The notes below the pieces were generated by a model that saw only the letters and a list, made by a program, of their open reading frames with translations, ran no database searches and was not told where the DNA came from. A stretch of DNA of 64,000 nt, taken from contig CAVZLL010000002.1 of NCBI GenBank assembly GCA_963776225.1, forward strand, positions 62,001 through 126,000. The letters are read 5' to 3'. Shown here piece by piece: positions 19,037 to 27,743 of this stretch (position 1 is its first letter; the number at the start of each line of letters is the position of its first letter). The translations under genes and the position numbers were made by a program. This stretch comes from Bog-756 sp963776225. GTDB taxonomy: Bacteria; Actinomycetota; Acidimicrobiia; Acidimicrobiales; RAAP-2.

Positions 19037-20763
19037 GCCGCGCCCCTGTGGTGACCGGCGCGCCCGGTCGCGGTGCCGTGAGAACGGACAGCGCCCGGCC
19101 ACCCTGGCGCCCGTCCCGGATCTCGATGACCCACCGGCGCAACCCGGGGGTCGTCCCGGCACGGGGCCGCGTCGCGGTCCCGGCACTGGCCGCGGGACTG
19201 GGGCTCGCCTTCTCGCTGCCGCCGTGGGGATGGTGGTGGCTGGCCTTCCCCGCCGCCGGCCTGCTCTGGTGGCGTCTCGGCGGCCTGCGCCCGCGCACGC
19301 GGCTCTGGGCCGGCTGGCTGGCCGGGCTCGGCTGCTACGTGCCGGGGCTCATGTGGGTGCGCTCGTTCACCCTTCCCGGTGCGGTCGTGCTCATCGCCCT
19401 CGAAGCGGGGTTCATGGCGCTGGCCTGCCTCGCGGTCTCCGCCGGGCCGGTCGTCGCCCGCGCTCTCGCCTTCCCGGCGGCGATGACCCTGGCCGAGGCG
19501 GCCCGCCAGACCTGGCCGTTCGGAGGGCTCCCCCCCGGCGGCGTGTTCCTCGGACAGGCCGACGGTCCCGTTCTCGGCGTGGCCCGCGTCGGCGGACCCC
19601 TGCTCGTCACCGCCGCCGTCTACCTCGGCGGCGTGGGTCTCGGCGCGCTCTGCGCCGCGGCCGCGCGCACGGTGCGCGACAGGCGCCGGGCCCGCGCGTT
19701 CACCCGGGCCGACCTCCGGTTCGGGAACTCGCCGGTGCCGACGAGCGGGCAGGTGTCGCCCGGTCTGCGCGACGCAGCCGGAGGCCATTGGACCGCCGTG
19801 CTGACGGGCGCGGTCGCCCTCGCCACCCTCTGCGGGCTCGGGGTGGTCGCCGACCACGCGCCCGACGGCGGCCCCTCGGTCGGGACGGTCACTTCGGCGG
19901 CGGTGCAGGGAGGCGGCGCACGCGGCTTCCGCAAGTCGCAGGTCGACCCGGCCCGCGTCCTGGCCGCCCAGTTCGCCGCGACCGACATGCTCGAGGCGAG
20001 CGACCACGGCGTCTCGCCGCGTCTCGTGCTCTGGCCCGAGGACGTGGTCTCGCTCGACGTCCCGTTGACCGGATCACCCGAGGAGGCGGTCCTCGGCAAC
20101 CTGGCGCGGCGGCTCGGGTCGACCCTGGTGGTCGGCGTGACCGAGACGATCTCGTCGTCCGCGTTCCGCAACGAGGCGGTCGCCTTCGGCCCGGACGGCG
20201 CACTGGTCGACCGCTACGAGAAGGTCCACCGGGTCCCCTTCGGCGAATACGTCCCCTACCGGAGCGTCTTCGCCCATCTGGGCGACCTCTCCTCGGTGCC
20301 GCTCGACGCGGTGCCCGGCACCGGCTCCGGGTTGCTCACCACCCCCGCCGGGCCCCTCGGGACGATGATCTCCTACGAGGTCTTCTACGCCGACCGGGGC
20401 CGGGCCTCGGTGGTTGCCGGCGCACAGTTGCTGATCGTCCCGACCAACGCCTCGTCCTACGCGACCGCCCAGGTGCCCGCCCAGGAGGTGGCGGCCGCCG
20501 AGTTCCAGGCGGTGGCCCAGGGGAGGGACCTGCTCCAGGCCGCACCCACCGGGTACAGCGCGGCCATCACCCACCGGGGGACGCTGCTCCGCCGGTCGGT
20601 GCTCGGCGCACGCCAGGTCGTCACCGCAGTCCTCGACCGGCGGGTCGGCCAGACGCTGTTCGTGCGGTTCGGGGACACGCCGGTGCTCATCGCCGCGGCG
20701 ATCGCGCTCCTCCTCGGCTGGTGGCTGGCCGTCCGCCGCAGCCGGGCCGGTGGCTACTCGTAG
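19033..20763 (+). CDS. lnt: Apolipoprotein N-acyltransferase homologue with Ser at the nucleophile position
   Basis: A 576-residue protein with about six N-terminal membrane helices, a nitrilase-like periplasmic domain and a final membrane helix, the Lnt layout. The catalytic Glu is in LVLWPEDVV, and the Lys is in YEKVHRVPFGEYVP. The third triad position, normally Cys in an ICYE-type motif, reads MISYEVFY, with a TCC Ser codon near 20371. The following NASSY and APTGYSA segments are family-like. Lnt adds the third acyl chain to lipoproteins, such as CtaC here. The start GTG 19033 overlaps cgoX; ATG 19126 is an alternative. The gene ends 10 bases inside the convergent HAD gene. Confidence 0.85.
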   Translation: MSRAPVVTGAPGRGAVRTDSARPPWRPSRISMTHRRNPGVVPARGRVAVPALAAGLGLAFSLPPWGWWWLAFPAAGLLWWRLGGLRPRTRLWAGWLAGLGCYVPGLMWVRSFTLPGAVVLIALEAGFMALACLAVSAGPVVARALAFPAAMTLAEAARQTWPFGGLPPGGVFLGQADGPVLGVARVGGPLLVTAAVYLGGVGLGALCAAAARTVRDRRRARAFTRADLRFGNSPVPTSGQVSPGLRDAAGGHWTAVLTGAVALATLCGLGVVADHAPDGGPSVGTVTSAAVQGGGARGFRKSQVDPARVLAAQFAATDMLEASDHGVSPRLVLWPEDVVSLDVPLTGSPEEAVLGNLARRLGSTLVVGVTETISSSAFRNEAVAFGPDGALVDRYEKVHRVPFGEYVPYRSVFAHLGDLSSVPLDAVPGTGSGLLTTPAGPLGTMISYEVFYADRGRASVVAGAQLLIVPTNASSYATAQVPAQEVAAAEFQAVAQGRDLLQAAPTGYSAAITHRGTLLRRSVLGARQVVTAVLDRRVGQTLFVRFGDTPVLIAAAIALLLGWWLAVRRSRAGGYS

Positions 20764-21242
20764 TAGCCCGAGTGGATGTAGACGCAGGGGATCCCCTCGG
20801 CGTGGAACATCGCGAAGTTGTTCGGGTCGTCCTCGAAGGCCAGCCGCAGGTCGAAGCCGAAGGCGCGCAGCTCGTCCACCGTGTCGCGCTTGAACCAGGT
20901 CACCTGCGAGTAGTCGCCGCGTGAGCGCATTACCAGGAGGTCCCACCGCAGGCCGTAACGCTCGAGCCAGGCCAGGGTCTGGGGCTGGACCCGCATGGGG
21001 CGTCCGGTCAGCAGGATCACCTGGAGCCGGTGGTCGAGCAGCTCGAGCACGCGGGCGAGCTCCTCGACGACCGGGTCGTCGCCGCAGGCGTCGAAGAAGC
21101 GGTCCCAGTCGCGCCGGCCGCGCTCGATGAAGTGCTGCCGGCCGACCGCGTCGGACAGCACGCCGTCGACGTCGAACACCACCGCCTCGCCCGGCGATCC
21201 GATCCGCCCGCGGTGCCACGCCCAGTTCGGCGGGTCGTCCAT
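20754..21242 (-). CDS. HAD-superfamily phosphatase
   Basis: A 162-residue cytoplasmic HAD protein with all core motifs: motif I VFDVDGVLSD (nucleophile Asp and the second Asp), motif II in ILLTGRP, and an acidic motif IV AFEDDPNN. There is only a small cap. Size and motifs resemble polynucleotide-kinase-type or sugar-phosphate phosphatases, but the substrate cannot be named. Its stop lies inside the last 10 bases of the convergent lnt gene, and its start is only 5 bases from the acs stop on the same strand, so it is probably co-transcribed with acs. Confidence 0.8.
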   Translation of the reverse strand: MDDPPNWAWHRGRIGSPGEAVVFDVDGVLSDAVGRQHFIERGRRDWDRFFDACGDDPVVEELARVLELLDHRLQVILLTGRPMRVQPQTLAWLERYGLRWDLLVMRSRGDYSQVTWFKRDTVDELRAFGFDLRLAFEDDPNNFAMFHAEGIPCVYIHSGYYE

Positions 21243-21247
21243 CGCGC

Positions 21248-23288
21248 TCACTCCTCGCCGGGCGACGCCGCGGCCAGCCGGCGGATCTCCTCGAGGACCG
21301 CCGGGTCGGCCAGCGTGGTGGTGTCGCCGAGGCCCCGACCCTCGGCCACGTCGCGCAGCAGGCGGCGCATGATCTTGCCGCTGCGGGTCTTGGGCAGCTC
21401 GTCGGTGAAGACCACCGTCTTCGGGCGCGCGATCGGACCGATCTTGGTGACAACGTGGGCCCGCAGCTCCTGTCCGAGCTGGTCGCTCAGGTCGCCCGCG
21501 TCGATGACCAGGGTGACGAAGGCGACGATCGCCTGACCGGTGGTCGGGTCGAGCGCCCCGACCACCGCCGACTCGGCGACCAGGTGGTGGTCGACGAGGG
21601 CCGACTCGACCTCGGTGGTGGAGATGCGGTGCCCCGAGACGTTCATCACGTCGTCGACCCGGCCGAGCAGCCACAGGTACCCGTCGTCGTCGAGCTTGGC
21701 ACCGTCCCCGGCGAAGTAGCGGCCCTCGAACCGGCCCCAGTAGGTGTCCCGGTACCGCTCGGGGTCGCCGTAGATGCCGCGCAGCATCGAGGGCCACGGC
21801 GTGGTGAGGGTCAGGTACCCCCCGCCCCGTTCGACCCGCGCCCCCAGTTCGTCGACGAGCTCGACGCCGATGCCGGGCAGCGGGAAGGTGGCCGACCCCG
21901 GCTTGGTGGCGGTGATGCCGGGCAGGGGCGCGATCATGATCGCCCCGGTCTCGGTCTGCCACCAGGTGTCGACCACCGGGCAGCGACCGCCGCCGATGTG
22001 GGTCGAGTACCAGATCCACGCCTCCGGGTTGATCGGCTCGCCGACCGAGCCGAGGAGGCGGAGGCTGCTCAGGTCGTGGCGGGCGGGCTCGCCCGCACCC
22101 CACTTCATGAAGGTGCGGATGGCAGTGGGCGCGGTATAGAGGATGCTGACCCCGTAGCGCTCGACGATCGACCACCACCGGTCCCGTGCGGGGAAGTCCG
22201 GGGTGCCCTCGTACAGCACCGAGGTGGCTCCGTTGGCCAGCGGGCCATAGACGATGTAGCTGTGACCGGTCACCCACCCGATGTCGGCCGCGCACCAGTA
22301 GACGTCCCGGTCCGGATGGAGATCGAAGACGACCCGGTGGGTGTAGGCCACCTGGGTCAGGTAACCGCCCGTGGTGTGCATGATCCCCTTCGGCGCCGCG
22401 GTGGTGCCCGAGGTGTAGAGGAGGAAGAGCAGGTCCTCGGAGGCCATGTGCTCGGGCGGGCAGGTGTCCGACGGCGCGCCGCCCGCGGCGGCGTCGTCAC
22501 CGCTCAGCAATTCGTCCCACCAGTGATCGCGTCCGTCCGCCATCTGTACGCGATCCGGCTCGCCCTCGGCCCCGATCCGGCGGGCGACCACCACGTGGTC
22601 GACGCAGCCCGCCTCGACGACGGCCTGGTCGACGTTGGGCTTGAGGGCCACCGGCTGCCCGCGCCGCCACCCACCGTCGGCGGTGATCACCAGCCGCGCC
22701 CGTGCGTCCAGGATGCGGTCCCGGAGCGCATCCGAGGAGAAGCCCCCGAAGACCACCGAGTGGACCGCGCCGATCCGCGTGCAGGCCAGCATGGCGACCG
22801 GGAGCTCGGGGATCATCGGCATGTAGACCGCCACACGGTCGCCCCGGGCGACCCCGAGGCCGCGCAGCACGTTGGCGAAGCGGGACACGTCGAGCAGCAG
22901 CTGGCTGTAGGTGACCGTGCGGGTGTCCCCCGGCTCGCCTTCCCAGTGGAACGCCACCTTGTCGCCGTGTCCGGCGGCGACGTGGCGGTCGAGGCAGTTG
23001 TAGGAGACGTTCAGGGTTCCCCCGTCGAACCAGCGCGGCAAACGGGAGATCCCATTGGAGCACGGTGTCCCACGGACGGAACCAGTCGAGGGCGCCGGCC
23101 TGTTGCGCCCAGAATTCCGGACCGAGGGCGGCCGCCTCTTCGTAGATGCCCGGGTCGGTGACCACCGCGGTGGCCCGGAACTCGTCGGACGGCTCGAAGA
23201 CACGGTCCTCGGTCAGGTAGTCCTCGATGGTGGGCTCGACCGGCCCCGGGACGCCCGCTCCCCCCTCGCCTGTCGGGTCCTCGCCCAT
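21248..23288 (-). CDS. acs: Acetyl-CoA synthetase, one frameshift
   Basis: An AMP-forming acetate-CoA ligase of about 680 residues. It starts MGEDPTGEGG at 23288; the first 80 residues are in one frame, and from about 23045 the rest is in another, joined at LPRWFDGGTLNVSYNCLDRH. Adenylation motifs are YTSGTTAAPKGIMHTTGGYL, WWQTETGAIM and YFAGDGAKLDDDGYLWLLGR. The acetylation-regulated Lys is in PKTRSGKIMRRLLRD near the C-terminus. It makes acetyl-CoA from acetate and ATP. The shift is probably a sequencing indel. It is divergent from the MprF-like gene and followed by the HAD gene. Confidence 0.93.
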
Positions 23289-23431
23289 CGTTGCCCATCC
23301 CTTCGCTGCCGGTCCCTGCGGACACCTGCGGTTTCACCGTGTCCGGCCTGCCCGGGGCACCGGCCGGGACGCTCCCACCGGCGAGGCCGGCGGTCATGAC
23401 GGCGTGTCTCAGCCTAACGCCGGGTGCCCCG

Positions 23432-23437
23432 TAGGAT
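23432..23437 (+). promoter_or_regulatory. -10-like box for the MprF-like gene
   Basis: TAGGAT lies nine bases before the GTG start at 23447, with no Shine-Dalgarno sequence between. This spacing fits a leaderless transcript. No convincing -35 is visible. Confidence 0.4.
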
Positions 23438-23446
23438 GGTGGGTCT

Positions 23447-26400
23447 GTGACCACCGTCAAACCCCCCGACGAGGTCGACCCCGAGCCCCCGGTGGGCGAC
23501 GGAGCATGGGGCGCGGCGTCGGAAGCGGCCGGAGCGGAACGGGGCGCGACCCGGGTCGACGTCCCGCTCGGTCGCCGGGTGATGGTGGTGAGCGACCTGT
23601 TGTTGACCGCGGTGCCCACACCGTCGAGCCGGGCGGTGACCGGCGAGCTGGCCCGCGCCCTCGACGCCTGGGACGGCCCCGGGATCCTCATCGTGGCCGG
23701 CAACCTCTTCGACCTGACCGGCACCGGGTCGCCCATGGCGGAGGCCCGATCCGCCATGGAGGTCCACCCGGCCCTCTCCCGTGCCCTGACCCGCTTCCTC
23801 GCGGTGGACGACCGGCGGGTCATCCGCCAGACCGGGACCCACGAGCCGGGATACGACACCGATCCCGAGACGGTGGCGGCGGTGGCGGCGATGGGTGTGG
23901 AGCAGCTCGGGACGGTCGACCTCCACCTCCATACCGCGACCGGCACCAGGGTGGTCCGGGTCGAGCCCGACTGCCACCGCCCGGCCGCACCGCCCGAGCT
24001 CGCCTCCTGCGGACCGGGGCCGACGGCCGACGGCAAGCCCGGCGGGGCGGAGTGGACGCCGGCCGGCCGGCACTGGCGCCACCTCTGCACGTCCGCTCCC
24101 GAGGACGCGGCGTGGCTCGAGGGCCTGCACCGCCTGAGCGACCCCTCGACCCTCGGCAGGTTCGTGGTATCGCGCACCATCTACCGCCGGTTGGGACGCT
24201 ACGCGTGGTGGCTGCTCGTCCCCGTCGGCGTGGCGTTGCTCCTTCGCGCGGCGGTGACCCCCTGGGTGCTCGGGCACATCGGGTCGGGCCTGCCGGCGCG
24301 GGCGATCCGCAACGCGCACCAGGCCGACCTCAACGACCAGCTCGTGGTGACCCTGGGCGCCACCCTCGTCGTGCTCACGGTGCTCGCCCTCATCGTCGGG
24401 CTCCTCAGCCGGAGGATGTGGTCGATCCTCGGGGGTGGCGCCGTGAGCGACGTCCGTTCGGAGGCGCGGGCCAACGACATCGCGCGGGACGAGGCGCGCC
24501 GTCTGGTCGGCTGCGGCTACGCCGGGCTCATCACCGCGGCGACCTTCCAGTCGGAGCTCACCCACCTCGGCACCGGGTTCTTCGCCAACGTGGGCGCGAC
24601 CGCCGAGGTGGTCGAGGAGCACCAGGGGCGGTTCGGGCTCCCGCCGGTCTTCCTCCACGACCGCCGGGTGAGCTGGGTCGAGCTGGAGGCCGGAGCCGAG
24701 CTCCACGTCCGGATGCTGCTCGCCCAGAGCGAGCTCCCGTCGACCAGCACGCTCGAGCGGATGGTCACCCGCGGCCGCAACACCGGCTTGCTGCACCCGA
24801 CGCTGGTCGCCTCCCACCCGGTCGGCGCCTCGTGGCCGCCGGCCCCCGACCTGCGCCAGGCGCACCGCCGGACCCGGCGGGTCAGGCGGTGGGGTGCGGT
24901 CGCCATCCTCGCGGCCGGGGTCATCGACCTCCTCGACGCGATCACCCCCCCGCTGCGGGGTCGTCTGCACGTGCTCCAGGAGTACCTCCCGCTCCGGGCG
25001 AGCGTGGCCGCGGGCGCCCTCGTCGCCGTGGCCGGCATCGCGCTCATCGCCCTCGGACGGGGCATCCTCCGCGGACAGCGGCGTGCCTGGCGGGTGGCGG
25101 TGGCCCTGCTCGGTGTCACCATCTTGCTCCACCTCCTCGCCGGAGCCGACTTCGAGGAGTCCCTCGTCGCGATGGGCGTCCTGGCCTTCCTCGTGCTCAA
25201 TCGGAGCGAATTCCAGTCCGCCTCGGACGCGACCTCCATCCGGTCGGCCCTGGTGGCGCTCGCGGCCGGCGCAGTCGTCATCGCGGCACTCGCCACCGTG
25301 TCGATCGAGATCTTCACCCACATGGGGCGCCACCACCAGACGACCCTGCCCTGGTGGACTGCCTTCTGGGCGGTCTCCGAGCGGTTCGTCGGCATCCAGA
25401 CCGTGGATCTTCCCGACCGGGCCGACCGCTTCCTCTCTGCGGCGATGCTGACCATCGGGCTCTCGCTGATCGTCTGCGCCCTCTACCTGCTCACCCGTCC
25501 GGTGGTCGATCGACGGCTCGGCTCCGGGCGTGCGGCCGAGTTCCGCGCCCGGGACATCGTGCGGCGCCACGGGTCCTCGACCCTCGACTACTTCGCCCTC
25601 CGCTCGGACAAGCGGTGGTTCTTCCACCGGGACAGCCTGGTCGCCTATGCCGTGTACGGCGGAGTGTGTCTCATCTCTCCCGATCCGATCGGACCGCGCA
25701 ACGAGCGGGAGCAGGTCTGGGGTGCCTTCCGGACCTTCGCCGACTCGCACGGGTGGACGACCTCGGTGATGGGTGCCGGCGAGGACTGGCTCTCGATCTA
25801 CCGCGACTCGGGCATGCACCACATCTACCTGGGTGACGAGGCCGTGGTCGACGTGCAGCGGTTCAGTCTGGCCGGGAAGCACATGAAGGGACTGCGCCAG
25901 GCCTACAACCGCATCCAGAAGTACGGGTACACGGTCACCTTCCACGACCCGGCACGGGTCGACGCCCCGCTGACCCAGGAGCTCACCTCGCTCATGCGGC
26001 TCAGCCGGCAGGGGGAGCACGAGCGGGGGTTCTCGATGATGCTGGGCCGGGTGTTCGATCCGAGGGACACCGGGCTCCTGCTCACGGTGGTGCGAGCCCC
26101 CGACGGTGCCGCGGCCGCGATGTGCCAGTTCGTGCCCGCCACCGGGATCAAGGGGTACTCGCTCGACCTCATGCGCCGGGACCCGGGGGAGCACCCGAAC
26201 GGGCTGCTCGACTTCGCCCTGTGCTCCACCATCGAACACCTGGCTGCCCGCGGCTTCGAGGGCCTGAGCCTCAATTTCGCGGCCCTGCGATCGACGCTCG
26301 CCGGGGAGAAGGGCGACGGGTCGGTCCAACGGGCCGAGCGGTGGTTCCTCAAGCGGCTCTCCAACTTCGCGCAGATCGAGTCGCTCTGGAGGTTCAACGC

Positions 26401-26737
26401 CAAGTACGAGCCCGAGTGGCTCCCACGTTACGTGGTCTTCGACACCGCCGAGCACCTGGTACCGGTGGTCGTGGCGATCCTGCGGGCCGAGTCGGTCTGG
26501 GAGATCCCGGTGCTCGGCAGGCTGCTGGCCGCGGGTGCGGAGAAGCGGATGCTCGCGGCCCAGCGCGAGACCGACGAGTTCCTCGCCTCGATCGGGCAGT
26601 GGGACGAGGACGCGGTGCGGGTCGAGGACGCGGTGCGGGTCGAGGACGCGGTGCGGGTCGACGACTCCGCGCCGGTGGCAGTCCCGGTTGTCGGCGAGCC
26701 GGCGGCTTCGGCGGCGCCGTCGGAGTCGGGTCGGTGA
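23447..26737 (+). CDS. MprF-type phosphatidylglycerol aminoacyltransferase domain protein with N-terminal phosphoesterase-like domain
   Basis: A 1096-residue fusion. Residues about 40-170 resemble a calcineurin-like phosphoesterase (VMVVSDLLL, ILIVAGNLFDLTG, RQTGTHEPG), but the metal motifs are eroded: DLL for DxH, GNLFD for GDxxD, GTHE for GNHD. Two membrane helices follow (about 245-330), then a cytoplasmic insert, then about six helices (485-680). The C-terminal DUF2156 GNAT-like domain (about 710-1050) has FALRSDKRWFFHRDS, YGGVCLISPDPIGP, and LSLNFAALRS. MprF enzymes transfer amino acids from tRNA to phosphatidylglycerol to lower membrane charge. A short acidic repeat ends the protein. 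The start is GTG 23447. I infer lipid modification; the role of the N-terminal domain is unknown. Confidence 0.75.
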   Translation: MTTVKPPDEVDPEPPVGDGAWGAASEAAGAERGATRVDVPLGRRVMVVSDLLLTAVPTPSSRAVTGELARALDAWDGPGILIVAGNLFDLTGTGSPMAEARSAMEVHPALSRALTRFLAVDDRRVIRQTGTHEPGYDTDPETVAAVAAMGVEQLGTVDLHLHTATGTRVVRVEPDCHRPAAPPELASCGPGPTADGKPGGAEWTPAGRHWRHLCTSAPEDAAWLEGLHRLSDPSTLGRFVVSRTIYRRLGRYAWWLLVPVGVALLLRAAVTPWVLGHIGSGLPARAIRNAHQADLNDQLVVTLGATLVVLTVLALIVGLLSRRMWSILGGGAVSDVRSEARANDIARDEARRLVGCGYAGLITAATFQSELTHLGTGFFANVGATAEVVEEHQGRFGLPPVFLHDRRVSWVELEAGAELHVRMLLAQSELPSTSTLERMVTRGRNTGLLHPTLVASHPVGASWPPAPDLRQAHRRTRRVRRWGAVAILAAGVIDLLDAITPPLRGRLHVLQEYLPLRASVAAGALVAVAGIALIALGRGILRGQRRAWRVAVALLGVTILLHLLAGADFEESLVAMGVLAFLVLNRSEFQSASDATSIRSALVALAAGAVVIAALATVSIEIFTHMGRHHQTTLPWWTAFWAVSERFVGIQTVDLPDRADRFLSAAMLTIGLSLIVCALYLLTRPVVDRRLGSGRAAEFRARDIVRRHGSSTLDYFALRSDKRWFFHRDSLVAYAVYGGVCLISPDPIGPRNEREQVWGAFRTFADSHGWTTSVMGAGEDWLSIYRDSGMHHIYLGDEAVVDVQRFSLAGKHMKGLRQAYNRIQKYGYTVTFHDPARVDAPLTQELTSLMRLSRQGEHERGFSMMLGRVFDPRDTGLLLTVVRAPDGAAAAMCQFVPATGIKGYSLDLMRRDPGEHPNGLLDFALCSTIEHLAARGFEGLSLNFAALRSTLAGEKGDGSVQRAERWFLKRLSNFAQIESLWRFNAKYEPEWLPRYVVFDTAEHLVPVVVAILRAESVWEIPVLGRLLAAGAEKRMLAAQRETDEFLASIGQWDEDAVRVEDAVRVEDAVRVDDSAPVAVPVVGEPAASAAPSESGR
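26606..26659 (+). repeat. Three tandem 18-bp repeats in the 3' end of the MprF-like gene
   Basis: Three identical copies of an 18-base unit (GAGGACGCGGTGCGGGTC) in frame encode EDAVRV repeated three times in the acidic C-terminal tail. Copy number may vary by replication slippage. Confidence 0.9.
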
Positions 26738-27088
26738 TCACACCCGCCTGGGAGCCGATCGACGCCTCCCTGCCCAACGGTCGGACCACTCGGCCAGTGG
26801 TCCGATGGCATTCCCCAGCTCGCGACCGATAGGCGTCAGCTCGTAGTTCAGCGAATCGCCCTGCTGGATCAAACCCGCCTGATGCAGTTCGTTCAATCGC
26901 TCGTAGAGCACGCTCGAGGACATTTCGTCACACCTGGCTCTGAGGGTGCGGGCACCCAAGGGTCCGTCACGCATCTCCCAGAGAATTCGCAGCGCCCAGC
27001 GACGACCCAGGAGATCGAGCGCGGCCATGAGCGGACGGCCGGTCTCTGAGCCGCGAACCCTGCGTCCCGGTAGGGGGGTGTTCACCAC
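26738..27088 (-). CDS. HxlR-family winged-helix transcriptional regulator
   Basis: A 116-residue MarR/HxlR-type DNA-binding protein. It has the family opening ALDLLGRRWALRILWEM, the recognition helix region SSSVLYERLNELHQAGLI and a wing with YELTPIGREL. HxlR proteins often respond to aldehydes or thiol stress and repress a divergent gene. The divergent neighbour is an AhpD-like protein, and the 75-base gap carries two near-identical 15-base repeats, the expected layout for autoregulation. The N-terminal Cys-free tail suggests sensing, if any, through the single Cys in RARCDEM. The stop is adjacent to the convergent MprF-like gene. Confidence 0.88.
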   Translation of the reverse strand: MVNTPLPGRRVRGSETGRPLMAALDLLGRRWALRILWEMRDGPLGARTLRARCDEMSSSVLYERLNELHQAGLIQQGDSLNYELTPIGRELGNAIGPLAEWSDRWAGRRRSAPRRV

Positions 27089-27099
27089 GGACTCACCTC

Positions 27100-27128
27100 T
27101 TGACGTCTCGGTATCCGAACTCTATCCT
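27100..27128 (+). promoter_or_regulatory. Sigma-A type promoter of the AhpD-like gene
   Basis: TTGACG (27100-27105) and TATCCT (27123-27128) are separated by exactly 17 bases. This is the best promoter match in the window. Transcription would start about 30 bases before the ATG at 27164, which has a GAGGGGAG ribosome site (27152-27159). Confidence 0.7.
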
Positions 27129-27142
27129 GACGTTTCGGAATC
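27101..27142. promoter_or_regulatory. Paired direct repeats, candidate HxlR operator
   Basis: TGACGTCTCGGTATC (27101-27115) and TGACGTTTCGGAATC (27128-27142) match at 13 of 15 positions. One overlaps the -35 box, and the other begins at the last base of the -10 box. The first runs into a TCGG-TAT-CCGA palindrome. Binding by the divergent HxlR protein would block RNA polymerase. Confidence 0.6.
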
Positions 27143-27163
27143 AGAAACACCGAGGGGAGATCC

Positions 27164-27742
27164 ATGGGCGGGATAGAACCGTTGCAAGCCCCCTTCGATC
27201 CAGATGTGCAGAGGCAATTGGAGTCGATGATGCCCCCGGGCATCGCGCCGATCGGGCTGTTCCGGACCTTCGCGAAGAACATGGCGATGACCAGGGTCAT
27301 GCAGCCATGGGGCACCTACGAGCTGAGCAGGGGACTGTCGGTCGGTCTGAGGGATCGGGAGATCGTCATCGACCGCACCTGTGCCCGCTGTGGCTGTGAG
27401 TACGAATGGGGTGTCCACGTCGCCTTCTTCTCGGAGCGGGCGGAGCTGAGCTGGGCCCAGGTGGCCTCGCTCACGCACGGCAGCCATCAGGACGCGTGTT
27501 GGGAGACCGATCGCGACAGGATCCTCATCTGCCTCGTCGACGCGCTCCATGACCATGGTTCACTGTCCGAACGGCTATTCGACGAGTTGATCCTGCTCTT
27601 CGAGGAGTCACAGGTCTTGGACCTGACGATGCTCTGTGGTTGGTACCACGCGATCAGCTTTACGGCTCGGAGCGCGCGCGTTCCCCTAGAAGCGGAAGCA
27701 CCCACGTTCTCCAGCTATTCGCCGACGGCCCAGACCCTGTAG
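27164..27742 (+). CDS. Carboxymuconolactone decarboxylase/AhpD-like protein
   Basis: A 192-residue all-helical protein with the AhpD-like motif CARCGCEYEWGVHV (residues about 73-86). Its Cys-x2-Cys is followed by Glu and His, the proton-relay residues of AhpD alkylhydroperoxidases. The rest (REIVIDRTCARC, DALHDHGSLSERLFDEL) fits the CMD family. The probable role is detoxification of peroxides or reactive electrophiles. It is controlled by a strong promoter overlapped by two repeat operators and lies divergent from an HxlR regulator. The base composition is visibly less GC-rich than the flanking genes, which suggests this pair was acquired together. The stop is one base from the next convergent gene. 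Confidence 0.82.
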   Translation: MGGIEPLQAPFDPDVQRQLESMMPPGIAPIGLFRTFAKNMAMTRVMQPWGTYELSRGLSVGLRDREIVIDRTCARCGCEYEWGVHVAFFSERAELSWAQVASLTHGSHQDACWETDRDRILICLVDALHDHGSLSERLFDELILLFEESQVLDLTMLCGWYHAISFTARSARVPLEAEAPTFSSYSPTAQTL

Positions 27743-27743
27743 G

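Noticed and set aside
23414..26455. 1013-codon open frame on the reverse strand
   Set aside because: It lies antisense to the MprF-like gene, has no family likeness, and is rich in Gly/Pro/His/Arg, as expected from third-position GC bias.
26606..26659. CRISPR-like array
   Set aside because: The 18-base repeats are adjacent, without spacers, and lie in frame inside a coding region.
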